From: Cyrtodaria siliqua
Taxonomy: Eukaryota > Mollusca > Bivalvia > Adapedonta > Hiatellidae
Reading direction: 5' to 3'
Length of the DNA: 64,000 nt
Assembly: GCA_037043455.1 (NCBI GenBank)
Contig: JAWPHD010003097.1
Location: 124,001 to 188,000 of the forward strand
Shown here: one piece after another, positions 45,599-56,140 of the stretch
Layout of the letters: each line of letters starts with the position of its first letter
How positions within the stretch are numbered: position 1 is the stretch's first letter
The notes under the pieces: generated by a model
Told to the model about the DNA's origin: nothing
Database searches by the model: none
What the model saw: only the letters and a program-made list of their open reading frames with translations
Position numbers and translations under genes: made by a program

Positions 45599-46522
45599 TC
45601 TGTATTAGGTCCCTTATTATTTTTAATCTACATCAATGACCTGCCATTATCTATGGAAAACACAGTCACGGATATTTTTGCAGACGATACAACGCTTTCA
45701 ACTTCTAATTCATCTCTTGTCGATGCTGCAAATTCACTCAATAATGACCTTATCAACGTCAACGCCTGGTGCGATACTAATCGCATGTCTATCAATGCAT
45801 CAAAAACAAAAATAATGTATCTCTCATCTAAGAACAAAATACATCATATTTATCATAATGCCCCTTCTATTCAGTTCAAAGATGAAACTATTAATTGTAG
45901 TTACGAAGAAAAAATACTCGGTGTTACAATTGACAATACCCTCTCTTGGAATACCCAAATTGATAAAGTTCTGAAAAAATGTAATTCATTGTTATACCTG
46001 TTATCTCGCATAAAGATTTACCTTTCTATACCTATGCGCAAATTATTTTTCAATTATTATATCTTACCCCATCTTGATTACTGTTGTGTGATATGGGGAA
46101 ATTGTAATACTTCTCTCGAAGATAAACTTGTAAGGTTCCAAAAAAGAGCTGCACGACTTATCCTAGATAAAGATTTCGATACTCCTTCCGTGGAACTTTT
46201 TACCGAACTCAGTTGGATGACATTTCCCGAAAGAGTTATATTTCAAAAAGCAATCATTATGTTTAAAACAGTAAATGATCAGGCCCCTGATTATCTTAAA
46301 GACGCATTTACTCTAACTTCAAATGTCCATATGCGGAATCTAAGATCATCATCAAATCTTCAGCTATATTCCCCCAGACCCAATAGTGAGTTATTCAGAA
46401 AGTCATTTGCTTATTCAGGCTCTAAAGTATGGAACTCTCTTCCCCACCATATACAAAATGCCCAATCTGTAAATCGATTCAAAACATTGTATTTACAGTG
46501 GATTCACCATCCGATATATTAG
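45599..46522 (+). pseudogene. 5'-truncated LINE (jockey/CR1-like) reverse transcriptase, C-terminal half
   Basis: The frame runs unbroken from SVLGPLLFLIYINDLPLSM through the catalytic FADD (VTDIFADDTTLST) to the stop after 46522, 307 codons. After the palm come KCNSLLYLLSRIKIYL, LPHLDYCCVIWGNC and RFQKRAARLI, the usual thumb/C-terminal region of jockey-superfamily LINEs, then FAYSGSKVWNSLPHHIQNAQ. The endonuclease and the RT fingers are missing, so the copy began inside the RT by 5' truncation. The lack of stops suggests a young insertion. The 3' end runs to about 46710 and finishes in a (TTA)n tract. It cannot move on its own. Confidence 0.9.
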
Positions 46523-46712
46523 TAAATGACTAAGTCTTGCAGTTCTATTTAAACATATTTCCATTTACTGAATATACCACTTTAAATGCATTTTTACTTG
46601 TAAATATTGTATATATTGTATTGTTGAGGGCCTCATGGTAGATTGACTAGTTTCAAATGAGTTCTCTCGTTAAATAAAGTCTATATTATTATTATTATTA
46701 TTCTATTTATCA
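46523..46712 (+). mobile_element. LINE 3' UTR and (TTA)n tail
   Basis: After the RT stop a short AT-rich 3' UTR ends with gttaaataaagtctatatta and a TTA repeat. Short microsatellite tails are typical of CR1/jockey-like LINEs. The following 46713-47460 contains no gene I can recognise. Confidence 0.7.
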
Positions 46713-47748
46713 CATAACTCGCATATCCACTTTTATTGCATTTAGCTTGTCGCATTAACACGCGAAACCGACATAAACCGTGGGAATTGGATTATAGTCA
46801 TTATCGATTTTTTTTTTGACAGCGCATACTAGGCTTATTTGCATACTTATATGACTAGTGGTATATCGAAAATTAAAATTCTCAAAATATGTAAGTTATT
46901 TTTATATACCCCGATGTAATGGTATACATCTTTTTGAAATGTGCCCGTTGATGACGGGATAGGAATTTAAACCAGATCTTTAAAACATTATCTGCTTAAT
47001 ATATTGGGTTCTGCGCAGGTCTCTCGTAGCTATTGTGCGACACTGTTCATGCACTTTGTTTTTTACCACTTTTGCATGTATAAACATTTACATTACAATA
47101 TCAAATGTTAAGTTTGCGTGTACTTATTTGTTCAAAGATGAGTTATCTTTTAAAAGCATCGAGTAAGGTGTTACTGAACGTTTACCAAAACCACGGGATC
47201 ATTATATTTTTTTTATAGTTATACAGTATGTGTAAGAAAAGATTTGTTTTTCATTGTGTAACCTACTAGTCGTCACCGAAAGAACATCTTTAACGCTACA
47301 GAGTCTCTATTATAACTGGTAATAACTCATGAACATGTGATGTAGTTTGAAATCGAGGAACACCGCAATAGTCGGTATATAAGGCAGAAATCGATGCGTA
47401 AAATATCACATTTTTATTTTGCCTTTGTACAGGTAACAGCGATAAAAATATGGCTTCAGAATACACTGGTCAAAATTGCTAACCGGTCATTTTATTATTT
47501 GGAATATTATATCAAATATTGTATATTTTGAGTTGATATTTCAATCAAATAAATATGAGCAGCAAACAAAACAATCAATACACTTTGTAACTTCAAAATC
47601 CGCACTTCCGGTCTCGTGGCTTATTTTGGCGCGAAATCGCATTATTCTCCCGTGCTGCACGAGGTAAGATTTGAACATGTGTTTGTGTTCTCGGAATTGT
47701 TTATCGTTTCAATCCCAAAAAAAAACTTACTAAAAATTAAATAAAAAA

Positions 47749-47820
47749 TGCGTCGCATGACAACGGAAGAGCGTGGACGGGCCGTCGGTATGATTATTGC
47801 TGGTACTTCGATTCGGCAGG
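47749..47820 (+). CDS. Tc1-like transposase, first segment (N-terminal helix-turn-helix)
   Basis: ATG at 47749 in an A-rich context opens 24 codons, MRRMTTEERGRAVGMIIAGT plus SIRQ. This is the first helix pair of the paired-type DNA-binding domain that binds the inverted repeats. It ends at CAG|gtaaag, a good splice donor in phase 0. The continuation VARTVNRSFSTIHDLW begins at 50303 right after tatag. Joining the two gives an unbroken protein of about 337 residues, the usual Tc1 transposase length. Confidence 0.8.
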
Positions 47821-47854
47821 TAAAGGAAATTGCGTAATTTGTTCATTTTTATTA

Positions 47855-50055
47855 GCTCGACTATTCGAAGAATAAGAGAGCTTATGTAATCACCCCGGCG
47901 TCGGCGTCGGCGTCGGCGTCCCACATCAAGGTTTGCGTGTAAGCTGTGTTTACAAGTCTATATCTCTAACATTTCTTATCCTACCACAACCAAATTTGTT
48001 CATGGGCTTCCTTGTAGCATTATCTTAAGGGCTGCATAAGCAATTTTAGTTCCTGTAACCCATGGGCTCCCATGGAACCCAAATTATGATAGCCCATAAA
48101 ATGTGCCCCATTTCACATCAAATTTTGCGTGTAAGCTGAGTTTACAAGTCTATATCTCTTACAATTCTTACCCTAGCACAACCAAATTTGGCCATTAGCT
48201 TCCTTATAGCATTATCGTAAGGGCTGCTTAAGTAATTTTGGTTCCTGTCACCCCTGGGCTCCCATGGAACCCAAATTCTGATAGCCCTTAAAATATGTCT
48301 GTTTCACATCAAATTTTGCGTGTAAGCTGTGTTTACAGGTCTATATCTCTTACATTTGTTGTCCTAGCTAAACTAAATTTTGGAATTGGTTTCCTTATAG
48401 TATGTTGTAAAGGGTTGGATAAGTAATTTTGTCTTCCTCAAATTCTTGGCTCCCATGGAACCCAAATTGTGATGGCCCATAAAATGTGCAATAAAGGCAG
48501 ATCAAGGTTTGCATGTATGCATGTATATATCTATAATTTTGGTTTGGGATTTGTTATAGCATTATGCATCTTATTACTTCGCCCATATTGGGGCATGGGC
48601 TCCCTCCTCTCACCCCCCTCCCCCACCCCATTACCCCCCTACCCCCACTCCCCTCCACACCTTTTTTTTTTTTTACATATTTCTGTGTTGTTTTAGTCAG
48701 TTCTTACATATATATGTTGTAACCCTCCCCACCCCCACCACGACACACCCCACCCCCCCAACCCGCCCCATACTTGGAACTTTTTTTTTTCTCCCCCCAC
48801 CACCCCACTTGAAATTATTATAATTTTTACATATTTCTGTGTTGCTTTTGTCAATTCTTACACATATAAGTTGCAACCTCCCTCCCTCACAACCCACCCC
48901 TCTCACCCCATCACCACCACCCCCCCCCCCCCATACCCCCCCCCAACCCGCCCCATACTTGGAACTTTTTTTCTTCTTCTTATTTCATATTTGTTTGTTG
49001 CTTTAGTCAATTCTTACTTCTTACACACATATGTTGCCCCCTCCGCCCCCTCCGCCCCCTCCGCCCCCACCCCCCGCCCCCTGCCCTTCCCCCACCCAAT
49101 CCCCACTTGAAAATCTATTTTTTTTATTTCATTTGTTTACATATGTCTGTGTTGTTTTAGTCCTTTCTTACACATATATGTTGCAACCATCCCCGTCCCC
49201 CCCCCCGCCTCTCACCCCCTCCCAACCCCCCCCCCCCCCCCCACACACACACTTGAAACTTTTTTTTTTTACATATTTCTTTATTGTTTTAGTCAATTCT
49301 TACACATATATGTTGCCCCCTCCCCACGCCCCCAACCCACTCCCGCCTTTCCCCCCGCTCTCCCCCACCCCCACCCTCACTTGAAACTATTTTTTTTAAC
49401 ATATTTCTGTGTTGCTTTTGTCAATTCTTACACATATATGTTGCCCCCTCACCCCCCACCCCACCTAACCCGCCTCTCTCCCCCCCCCCACCCACCCACC
49501 CCCACCACACTAGATTTTTTTTTTTTACATATTTCTTTGTTGTTTTAGTCAATTGTTACACATATATGTTGCCCCACTCCCCCCCCCCCCCCACCAACTA
49601 ACTCCCGCTTCTTCCCCCCGCTCGCCCCCCCCCCCACCCCACTTGAAACTTTTTTTTTTTTTTACATATTTCTTTGTTGTTTTAGTCAATTCTTACACAT
49701 GTTACCCTCCCCACCCCACGCCTCTACCCCATCCCCACTCAAACACAATTTTTTTCATATTTTTGTGTTGTTTTGGTGAATAATTACATAGCTTCTTACA
49801 CATATATGTTGCCCTCACCACCCCCACTCCCCCCACCATCCACCCCAGCCACTCTCCCACCCCCACCCCCACCCCGCACCCCACTCAAAACTCGATTTTT
49901 TTATTTTTGTTACATATTTCTGTGTAGTTTTGGTCAGTTCTTACACTTAGTTATGTTGTGCTCCAAACCCCACCCCACATTGTTGTAGCCTTGTTTTCTG
50001 ATGGTATATACTAGCTATAAATTTATTATTCTCCGAAAAATCGAATAGTCGAGCT
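47855..50055. mobile_element. Element with 15-bp terminal inverted repeats and an internal C-rich tandem array
   Basis: AGCTCGACTATTCGA at 47855-47869 is exactly the reverse complement of 50041-50055. A (GGCGTC)n leader, three to four 185-bp units (47925-48560) and a C-rich minisatellite (48590-49990) lie inside. It has no ORF. A related copy with the same left end but no matching right end starts at 56635. It resembles non-autonomous bivalve elements with tandem-repeat cores. The family assignment is inference. Confidence 0.6.
48590..49990. repeat. C-rich minisatellite, units of about 110-170 bp, first array
   Basis: About ten units each consist of a conserved acatatttctgtgttgtttt and agtcaattcttacacatata plus tgttgc, then 40-60 bases of C runs (CCCCNCCCC), then cacttgaaac and a T run. 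The Pro-rich frames here are by-products. Confidence 0.93.
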
Positions 50056-50190
50056 GCGCTGTTCTCCGACAGCTCTTGTTAATTTATTTAATCGATTTTC
50101 TACGTTTTATTTTCTCTTTTTCAAGTCCAGTATTGTGTATTATAATATTCCTCATCCTTCCGGCAGGTTAGTTTATTCATAAGTTTACTT

Positions 50191-50222
50191 GTCTGTCCGT
50201 CCGTCCGTCCGTCTCTTCGTTT
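50191..50222 (+). repeat. Short (GTCC)n tract
   Basis: ctgtccgtccgtccgtccgt lies near the 3' end of the intron-like insert. Confidence 0.85.
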
Positions 50223-50302
50223 GTTCGTTCGTACATGATTCTGTCTAACCATGTTCATTATTTCTGAAAAAGTCGCAAGCATGAGTTGTATTATATGTAT
50301 AG

Positions 50303-51244
50303 GTAGCCAGAACAGTCAACAGAAGTTTTTCAACAATTCACGACCTTTGGCTCAAGTACAATCGCACCGGAAGTGTTGATGACCTTCACCGAAGGCCAAA
50401 AAGACGTGTGACAACGCAGCGTCAAGATCGCTACATCCTTGTAACACACCTTCGTAATAGAAGAATAACAGCGACTGATACTGCCAGACGTTTAATAGGC
50501 GTCCATAATAGAAACTTGAGTGATCAAACAGTACGAAATCGACTACGGATCATGGGATTGAGAGCGAGAAGACCTTTTGTGGGATTAGTATTGACTGGAA
50601 GACACCGGCGAATTCGTCTTCAGTGGGCCAGAAGGCATTTGAGGTTCACCAGAGCAGACTGGGCAAATGTCGCCTTTACAGATGAGTCCAGATTTAATCT
50701 TCAGAAGTCCGACGGTAGAGAGCGAATTTATCGACGACTTGGGGAACGATATTCGGATAATTGCGTCAACGAAAGATCTCATTTTGGAGGAGGGTCAGTG
50801 ATGGTTTGGGGAGGTATTAGTTTGCACACTAAAACTGATATGGTGGTTGTTCGAGGAAACCTGAACGCAGACCAATACCAGCAACAAATACTCCGACCAA
50901 CGCTTATTCCCCATATACGCGCTAACCGTGGGATGACATTCATGCAAGACAATGCACCTTGCCATACTGCAAGAACTATCCGTCAGCTACTTCAGGGCAA
51001 CAACATTCGAACAATGGAGTGGCCGCCATGTAGTCCGGATTTAAATCCAATCGAACATGTGTGGGACGAAATCGACCGTCGTGTGCGACAGTTACCAAGG
51101 CAACAACATATTGCTGACCTCACAAGGGACATAGTCAATGTTTGGAATAACATACCTCGGCGTTTTCTACATAACTACATTAATTCCATGCGACAACGCT
51201 GTTTAGCTGTTGTACGCGCAAACGGCGGTCATACGCGATATTGA
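50303..51244 (+). CDS. Tc1-like transposase, second segment (rest of DNA-binding domain and DD34E catalytic domain)
   Basis: 313 codons plus stop follow an acceptor-like tatag. The segment starts VARTVNRSFSTIHDLWLKYN and has the basic RRPKRR hinge (GRPR-like), a second helix-turn-helix (RRITATDTARRLI...LSDQTVRNRLR), and the catalytic triad. In spliced numbering Asp151 is in FTDESRF, Asp240 in MQDNAPCH and Glu275 in SPDLNPIEHVWDEI. There are 34 residues between the last two, so it is DD34E, the Tc1 signature. No stop or frameshift is present. A frame from GTG at 50408 would lack the DNA-binding domain, so activity depends on removing the 47821-50302 insert. Confidence 0.9.
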   Translation, partial: VARTVNRSFSTIHDLWLKYNRTGSVDDLHRRPKRRVTTQRQDRYILVTHLRNRRITATDTARRLIGVHNRNLSDQTVRNRLRIMGLRARRPFVGLVLTGRHRRIRLQWARRHLRFTRADWANVAFTDESRFNLQKSDGRERIYRRLGERYSDNCVNERSHFGGGSVMVWGGISLHTKTDMVVVRGNLNADQYQQQILRPTLIPHIRANRGMTFMQDNAPCHTARTIRQLLQGNNIRTMEWPPCSPDLNPIEHVWDEIDRRVRQLPRQQHIADLTRDIVNVWNNIPRRFLHNYINSMRQRCLAVVRANGGHTRY

Positions 51245-51612
51245 TTTTTGTAAATTTTGAAATTACTGGTATCTATGAATTTCGATAAAATAAACTTCTT
51301 TGAAATTCATAAAATACTTTGCTTTACTGATGTGATTACTTATAGAACATTTTTCAATACATTTATTTCCAATTTCACATATATTTTTTTTTTCTGAGAC
51401 AAATAAATAAGAAAATAACAAGTGATCGGTTAGCAATTTTGACTAGTGTATATGTGAAGACAAATTACTTGCCCGGAACGGTATGTTTTGATATATGACC
51501 AATGCGTTTCATTTACAATGAGACGCTTGCAGCAGTGTTCAATAACATTGTAACATTAGCCTCATGGTTGTATTATATATTAACAACCTGATTAACGTTT
51601 GTCTCATTTCAG

Positions 51613-51837
51613 GAATAAAATATAGTGATCAGTCCGAGGAGTTTAGCACCAAGGCAACATCTCTCAACACCGTACCGAACCCACTTCAAAACTGGGACCT
51701 ATCATATATAACACAGCAAGATGTCGGTTGACCGGAAGGATGACCGGACGCTGGAAGAGCGCCTGGCCACCATCGAGTCGCAGAACACCGCTATCATGTT
51801 AGCTCTCCAGAAAAAGAAAAAAGACAACACTATGTTT
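51613..51837 (+). CDS. First coding exon of an unidentified host gene (5' UTR 51613-51720, coding 51721-51837)
   Basis: An acceptor (tttgtctcatttcag, ending at 51612) and a donor (TTT|gtgagtag, from 51838) bound 225 bases. ATG at 51721 in an aagATGT context opens 39 codons, MSVDRKDDRTLEERLATIES then QNTAIMLALQKKKKDNTMF, ending in phase 0. The exon is visibly richer in G and C than its surroundings and uses codons such as CGG, CTG and GCC, as a real exon would. The peptide is charged and likely helical (leucines at heptad-like spacing in LEERLATIESQ). I do not recognise the protein. An upstream non-coding exon is implied but not located, and no later exon is seen before 64000. Confidence 0.7.
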
Positions 51838-52035
51838 GTGAGTAGTCATTTAATATATTCTATGAGTGAGAAATATTAATCCATCTTTCAAAATTATCGC
51901 GCGGTGAATAGCCCATTTCATTTGGACATTTCATTCGGACTTTCGCCTCATGTTCATTTTATCATTTTTTGTTCATGTTCATTAAAGGTCTTCATCATGA
52001 TCACTGCATTGTTTCAGGTGCTATCTCGCTCGAAT

Positions 52036-52243
52036 TGAATTGAATGTTGTTTAACGGCTCATCAACACAGTACAGGTTATTTGGAGCCGCCCCAGAGAGA
52101 GGGGAAGGATACATAGGAATCCGGGAACCTGCCCTACTCTTATTATCGAATAGATTCCTATGGTTCTTTAACGTGCTCGGAGGATAGACCGATACACGGG
52201 ACCGCCCGGTTTACGTCCCCATCCGACGGACGAGGCTAAGAAA
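52036..52243 (-). mobile_element. SINE-like insertion with a perfect 13-bp target-site duplication
   Basis: ATCTCGCTCGAAT occurs at 52023-52035 and again at 52244-52256. The insert, read on the minus strand, starts tttcttagcctcgtccgtcg, contains gggcggtcccgtgtatcgg and cacgttaaagaacc, and ends cgttaaacaacattcaattc, a short CAATT tail. No clear A or B box is seen, so the head may be truncated or not tRNA-derived. Confidence 0.75.
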
Positions 52244-52257
52244 ATCTCGCTCGAATC

Positions 52258-52480
52258 AAAAGAGCAGTGGCAGAAAAACAGTAAACGTGGCTCCAGCGTA
52301 AATGGAGTTTCTACGATAGAATTTGTAGCAACTCTGCAGTTCAGGGTGAAACGGTTCTAGGCCCATTTTCCATATTTTATCTCGATGTACATGGAAGATG
52401 AGCCTGGTATGTTCATGCCTGTTAGGCGTCATATAACCTTTTCATGTGTTGGTGCGCCTTAAAACCCAATTCAATTCGGA
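52258..52480 (+). repeat. Older SINE-like remnant with CAATT tail
   Basis: The segment ends ggtgcgccttaaaacccaat then tcaattcgg, like the tails of the family 2 SINE. The newer insertion at 52036-52243 landed beside it. Confidence 0.45.
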
Positions 52481-53336
52481 CTTTCGCCGAACGATCACGG
52501 AAAATATCGAGGTATCTCCGAGTAGCCAAATAGGTCAACTAGTCAAACACTGGTAGGCACATTAAATATTCGTAGTGGCGGTGCACAGTGCAACCCTTCT
52601 ATTAAGGATCCCTCCCCTATTATAATTCCAGGAACATAAAACAAGGCCGGTATGTCAAACAACATGTATACATTAAGGTATAATATAATGCCAGCTTAAT
52701 TTACGTTTCATTTACTGTGTGTAGCCGCCGAGACACATTAATTCTGAAGTAATCGACATAAATATTAAATCTTGCAATTTTAAAGTCTAGTTTTCACGGG
52801 TAATTAGCTTTTCCTTTCAACGTGTATACGAATGGTTGCATAGATAACCAAAGCACGTAAATTGCTATTTAATGGTCGTATCCATATAGCCCCAAGCATC
52901 TTGGTCACCAGCTTATGGTTACGAGAGTATATGTACACAGCTTATACATAGACTCTTTTCAAATTGAAATTTAGAACAGTTATTCAAAATTCTAATTTCA
53001 GTTTTAAACGCATCAGTCTACTTAAAATGTAGCGCACTATGTCAGCGATCATTTTAGATGATAATTTATTCATTGATTTTTTGGTATTATATGCCGATAA
53101 TAGAGTTATATTAACTGAAGCCAAAGGAAGTGCAAATATCGTCATTGAATATAATGTCAATAGTAGTTATACAAGCCGAACAAGACATGTAGCATTCAAG
53201 GACCACAGTTAACCAAAACCAGGTATAGAAACAAACAATAATTACAAATATGAATAAAAGGCAAGATATGACATCACCAACATCATACAATTTAACAATA
53301 GGGCTACTGCCTTGGAATGGCAAAGAAGGTCGCTGG

Positions 53337-53400
53337 TGGGGACGGATGGGTGTGTGTGGGGGGGGGTGTGGGGGGGGGGGTGTGGGGAGGGGGATGTGGA
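53337..53400 (+). repeat. G-run tract
   Basis: Runs of 8-11 G separated by tgt and a lie inside otherwise AT-rich DNA. The rest of 52480-54460 has no recognisable gene. Confidence 0.8.
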
Positions 53401-54462
53401 GTTGGTTAAACCAGGTTTTAGGGTATCCAAATCTCACTTTTAACATATTGTCATCCCAATAAAACGGTAGTGTAAATAAAGATATCCCCGCCAGGTTATA
53501 TTCTCTAACAAACAAGGCAACATTAATAGGCAATATAAGTATTTCACACAGATGAATATAAAAACAAACGCACGGAAAGCCACAAAGCATATACTATATG
53601 ACTTGGCATAAGCCAAGACATATTAAATGCTTGTACACTGAACGTTTACGTTTATAATGAAAAACAGAAGTAAGAAGAAAGCACGAAAATAAGTTAAGCT
53701 AAGCCCGAGTCGCGGTGATATAAGAGCACAATTATATGAATATTCTTTCCCCTATTTTATGACCTAACTTACTAAAGTGGAGCCCATTAAACTACGAAAT
53801 ACCATTAAACGTTTGGGGGATGTGTTAAAGAAAGAAAATACTGAAAGTATGTCGTGCGGTAAATTGGATGAAATTGTATCTTCTTTGTATATCTTCTTTG
53901 TAAAGTAAAGACACAATCATGTGGTAAATAACCATTGTTTGCGAGCTGTTGTGGTATAACTTGAATTTAAGGATTTCCTTATAGATGGTTACACAAAGTT
54001 AAAGGCTTTACCTAAATATGGTGACCCAGTTAAATTGAAATAATCTTCACTAAAGCCCTATTCTCATAGCAACGTATTAAACCACGTTTAAAGGAACAAA
54101 GGTATAACAAAGGAAATAACCATATAGGGATAGTTTGAACACATAGACTATACTCTCACACCCGAGTCAGTACAGTTTAAAATGATCAATATTTCAAGAC
54201 ATGCGCATTATAATCATCACCTTAAACAAGAAAAAAAAAGAATTAAAAAAGAAAATGTCTACACGTATTTAATAATCGTCGACTTCAATTGTCGTTATTT
54301 TATAGCTAATACCAAAGACATGCACACTTTGTTTTGTTAAGACAACCTTTTGAAAAAGATTCAATGTATTTCCATGATCTTATTCTATACTTTTCGCGTG
54401 ATACGCATAGATAGCTATTATTCAGAATAACCTCACTACCAATGTTCAGTTGGTTATTATAT

Positions 54463-54522
54463 TACCACGTTCAATGTTACCTCGTTCAACACGTTCAATG
54501 TTACCGCGTTCAATGTTAGAAT
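54463..54522. repeat. Short minisatellite (accacgttcaatgtt)n
   Basis: About four units of accgcgttcaatgtt and variants. No gene nearby. Confidence 0.7.
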
Positions 54523-55017
54523 TTCAATTAAATGGGTAGAAAGTATCATATCTAACAAGTTTCGTTCCGTCGCTATAACTTCCGGTTTATAAATACTAAT
54601 GAGGTTCATTTGTTTTCCTTAAAATGCAAATATCTCAAAGGGTTCTCTCTTACGGTAGGATTCAATTCTTACTAAGAGTTCCAGCTTTCTTCTGCAGCAC
54701 TCTGGGTGCGCCGCCAGATTCGTTCAAGAACCGATTAGCTGTTGCAGGCATGTTTGCCTACATTGGAAACTAATATCCTCTGTCCCAGTGACTTCCAATT
54801 TACGCCAAAGGGACTGTGAGTTGTCCTAATTTCAGTGTTAATTCAGTTGAGTTGTACCCTTCCCAAAGATCGCAATTTCGGGCCTGAAATTAGTTACAGT
54901 GATTTATATTTGCCTACATATCTCAATTGTGTGCTGTTGCCGACTGTACCCATAGCTGTTAATGCTACATCATATGCTAGCAGCGGCCAAAGAATTCTAT
55001 GCAGAATCGTCTACCAT

Positions 55018-55088
55018 TCTCATATGTCAACCCATCTCAAATGTCAACCCATCTCACATGTCAACCCATCTCAAATGTCAACCCATTC
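55018..55088. repeat. 17-bp minisatellite (tgtcaacccatctcaaa)n
   Basis: Four units in a row. The 136- and 104-codon + frames across it show no recognisable protein. Confidence 0.8.
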
Positions 55089-55397
55089 ATCCATCTATAC
55101 ATTGTGCCTATATTTTCAAGATGTTATTGTTGTATTTATTTATATTGTGTGTAGGTACGCATTTCATACAGATTCCGTTGACAATCGTTACCATCGTTAC
55201 CATCCATCCCCTCCACAACACCACTCACTATTGCTTATTATCTGAAAATGTCTTCTTTCTTATTTGTTCGTATTGATATGTCGAAGAGCATACCACTGCC
55301 TTTTCATTCATTTAAATATATAGATGCATTTTATGAGGAAAAATGCCTCAGTTTTTTCTGGAGGTTTATGACTATTGTCCGACAGCTTTTGTTATAC

Positions 55398-55547
55398 AAC
55401 TATCTACTTCTGTTGAGGTCAATGGTTAAAACTATTCATCCAAGGGAGTGACCCGAAGTCTCGGTCAATAGTTTACTGCTAAGGGTCAATAGTCATTCCC
55501 GAGGATGAATAATTTTAACTATTTGCTGAAACAGAAGTAGATAGTTG
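55398..55547. repeat. Hairpin element, 150 bp, with 18-bp perfect ends
   Basis: CAACTATCTACTTCTGTT (55398-55415) and its exact reverse complement (55530-55547) flank a second matched pair, ggttaaaactattcatcc (55424-55441) and ggatgaataattttaact (55503-55520). Confidence 0.8.
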
Positions 55548-55613
55548 TTTTATTATATTGAATCGTATAAACTGCATTAGTTTGCTTACCTTTTGCTTAC
55601 GTGTTTACATGCA

Positions 55614-55631
55614 TGACGTCACGTGACGTCA
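55614..55631. promoter_or_regulatory. Perfect 18-bp palindrome with two CRE-like sites and a CACGTG core
   Basis: TGACGTCACGTGACGTCA has two cAMP-response-element octamers (TGACGTCA) overlapping a CACGTG E-box. Binding is an inference from the sequence only. No gene start is identified nearby. Confidence 0.4.
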
Positions 55632-56044
55632 CGTCATGGGAAAGCGTCATTATCAGACTACTGACCTGCAAAAAAAAGACTATTGACCGCAAAACCAGAT
55701 TGAACCGGATAGGAAACGTTGTAAAGTCAATAGTTCATACTAATGACTTACACGTGATTACCTTATAGCCAATGAAAACTACGTATTTAAAATGATATAT
55801 AATAATTTGTAATGTTCAACGTTACTTTAATCATGCCACCTTCTATACATTTCGTTTTTGATAAACGGTTCGATGAGCACAATGATTAACTAAGGTTTAT
55901 GAATTATAAAAAATTAAAATGAACTTGATCTGAACTTGAATGACTCTGAAATGGAATGTTTATGTAAAAATCACCTAATAACCGGAACTATGAATGTAAT
56001 GACGTAAATGTTTGTTTGTTTTTTATTTCAACACATGTAAGGTT

Positions 56045-56140
56045 ATATTTTTTGTGGTGGAGGCAGACCACCCACTTTTTCTGGGTTTAACTACAGTACT
56101 TTACAACTCCCGCCATCCGTAAGAATCAACACTTCCTGAC
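56045..56140 (-). repeat. Headless SINE family 3 body
   Basis: gtggtggaggcagaccaccc, ctgggtttaactacagtact and cccgccatccgtaagaatca mirror the 29780-29880 body. Confidence 0.6.

Larger units (their letters stand above)
47821..50302 (+). other. Intron-like insertion in the transposase (GT...AG, 2482 bp)
   Basis: It begins gtaaagg after CAG and ends gtatatgtatag-like (ttatatgtatag) before GTAGCC. Removal restores the reading frame exactly. The ends also share AGGTA (47819-47823 and 50301-50305), so a 5-bp target-site duplication of an inserted element cannot be excluded. No terminal inverted repeat is seen at the insertion ends themselves. A separate inverted-repeat element lies within it. Confidence 0.65.
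47464..51448 (+). mobile_element. Tc1-like DNA transposon, complete with terminal inverted repeats and TA duplication
   Basis: The left end CACTGGTCAAAATTGCTAAC and the reverse complement of the right end (CACTAGTCAAAATTGCTAAC) match, continuing to about 26 bp. Both ends are flanked by TA (47462-47463 and 51449-51450), the Tc1/mariner target. The element is 3985 bp. Without the 2482-bp intron-like insertion it would be about 1.5 kb, the normal Tc1 size. The transposase frame is uninterrupted across the two exons, so the copy may be young. Confidence 0.9.

Noticed and set aside
49031..49384. Proline-rich ORF, possible collagen or formin-like protein
   Set aside because: It is the C-rich minisatellite in translation. 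Adjacent frames are equally open and there is no splice or start context.
50585..50782. Minus-strand ORF inside the Tc1 transposase
   Set aside because: Shadow of the transposase frame.
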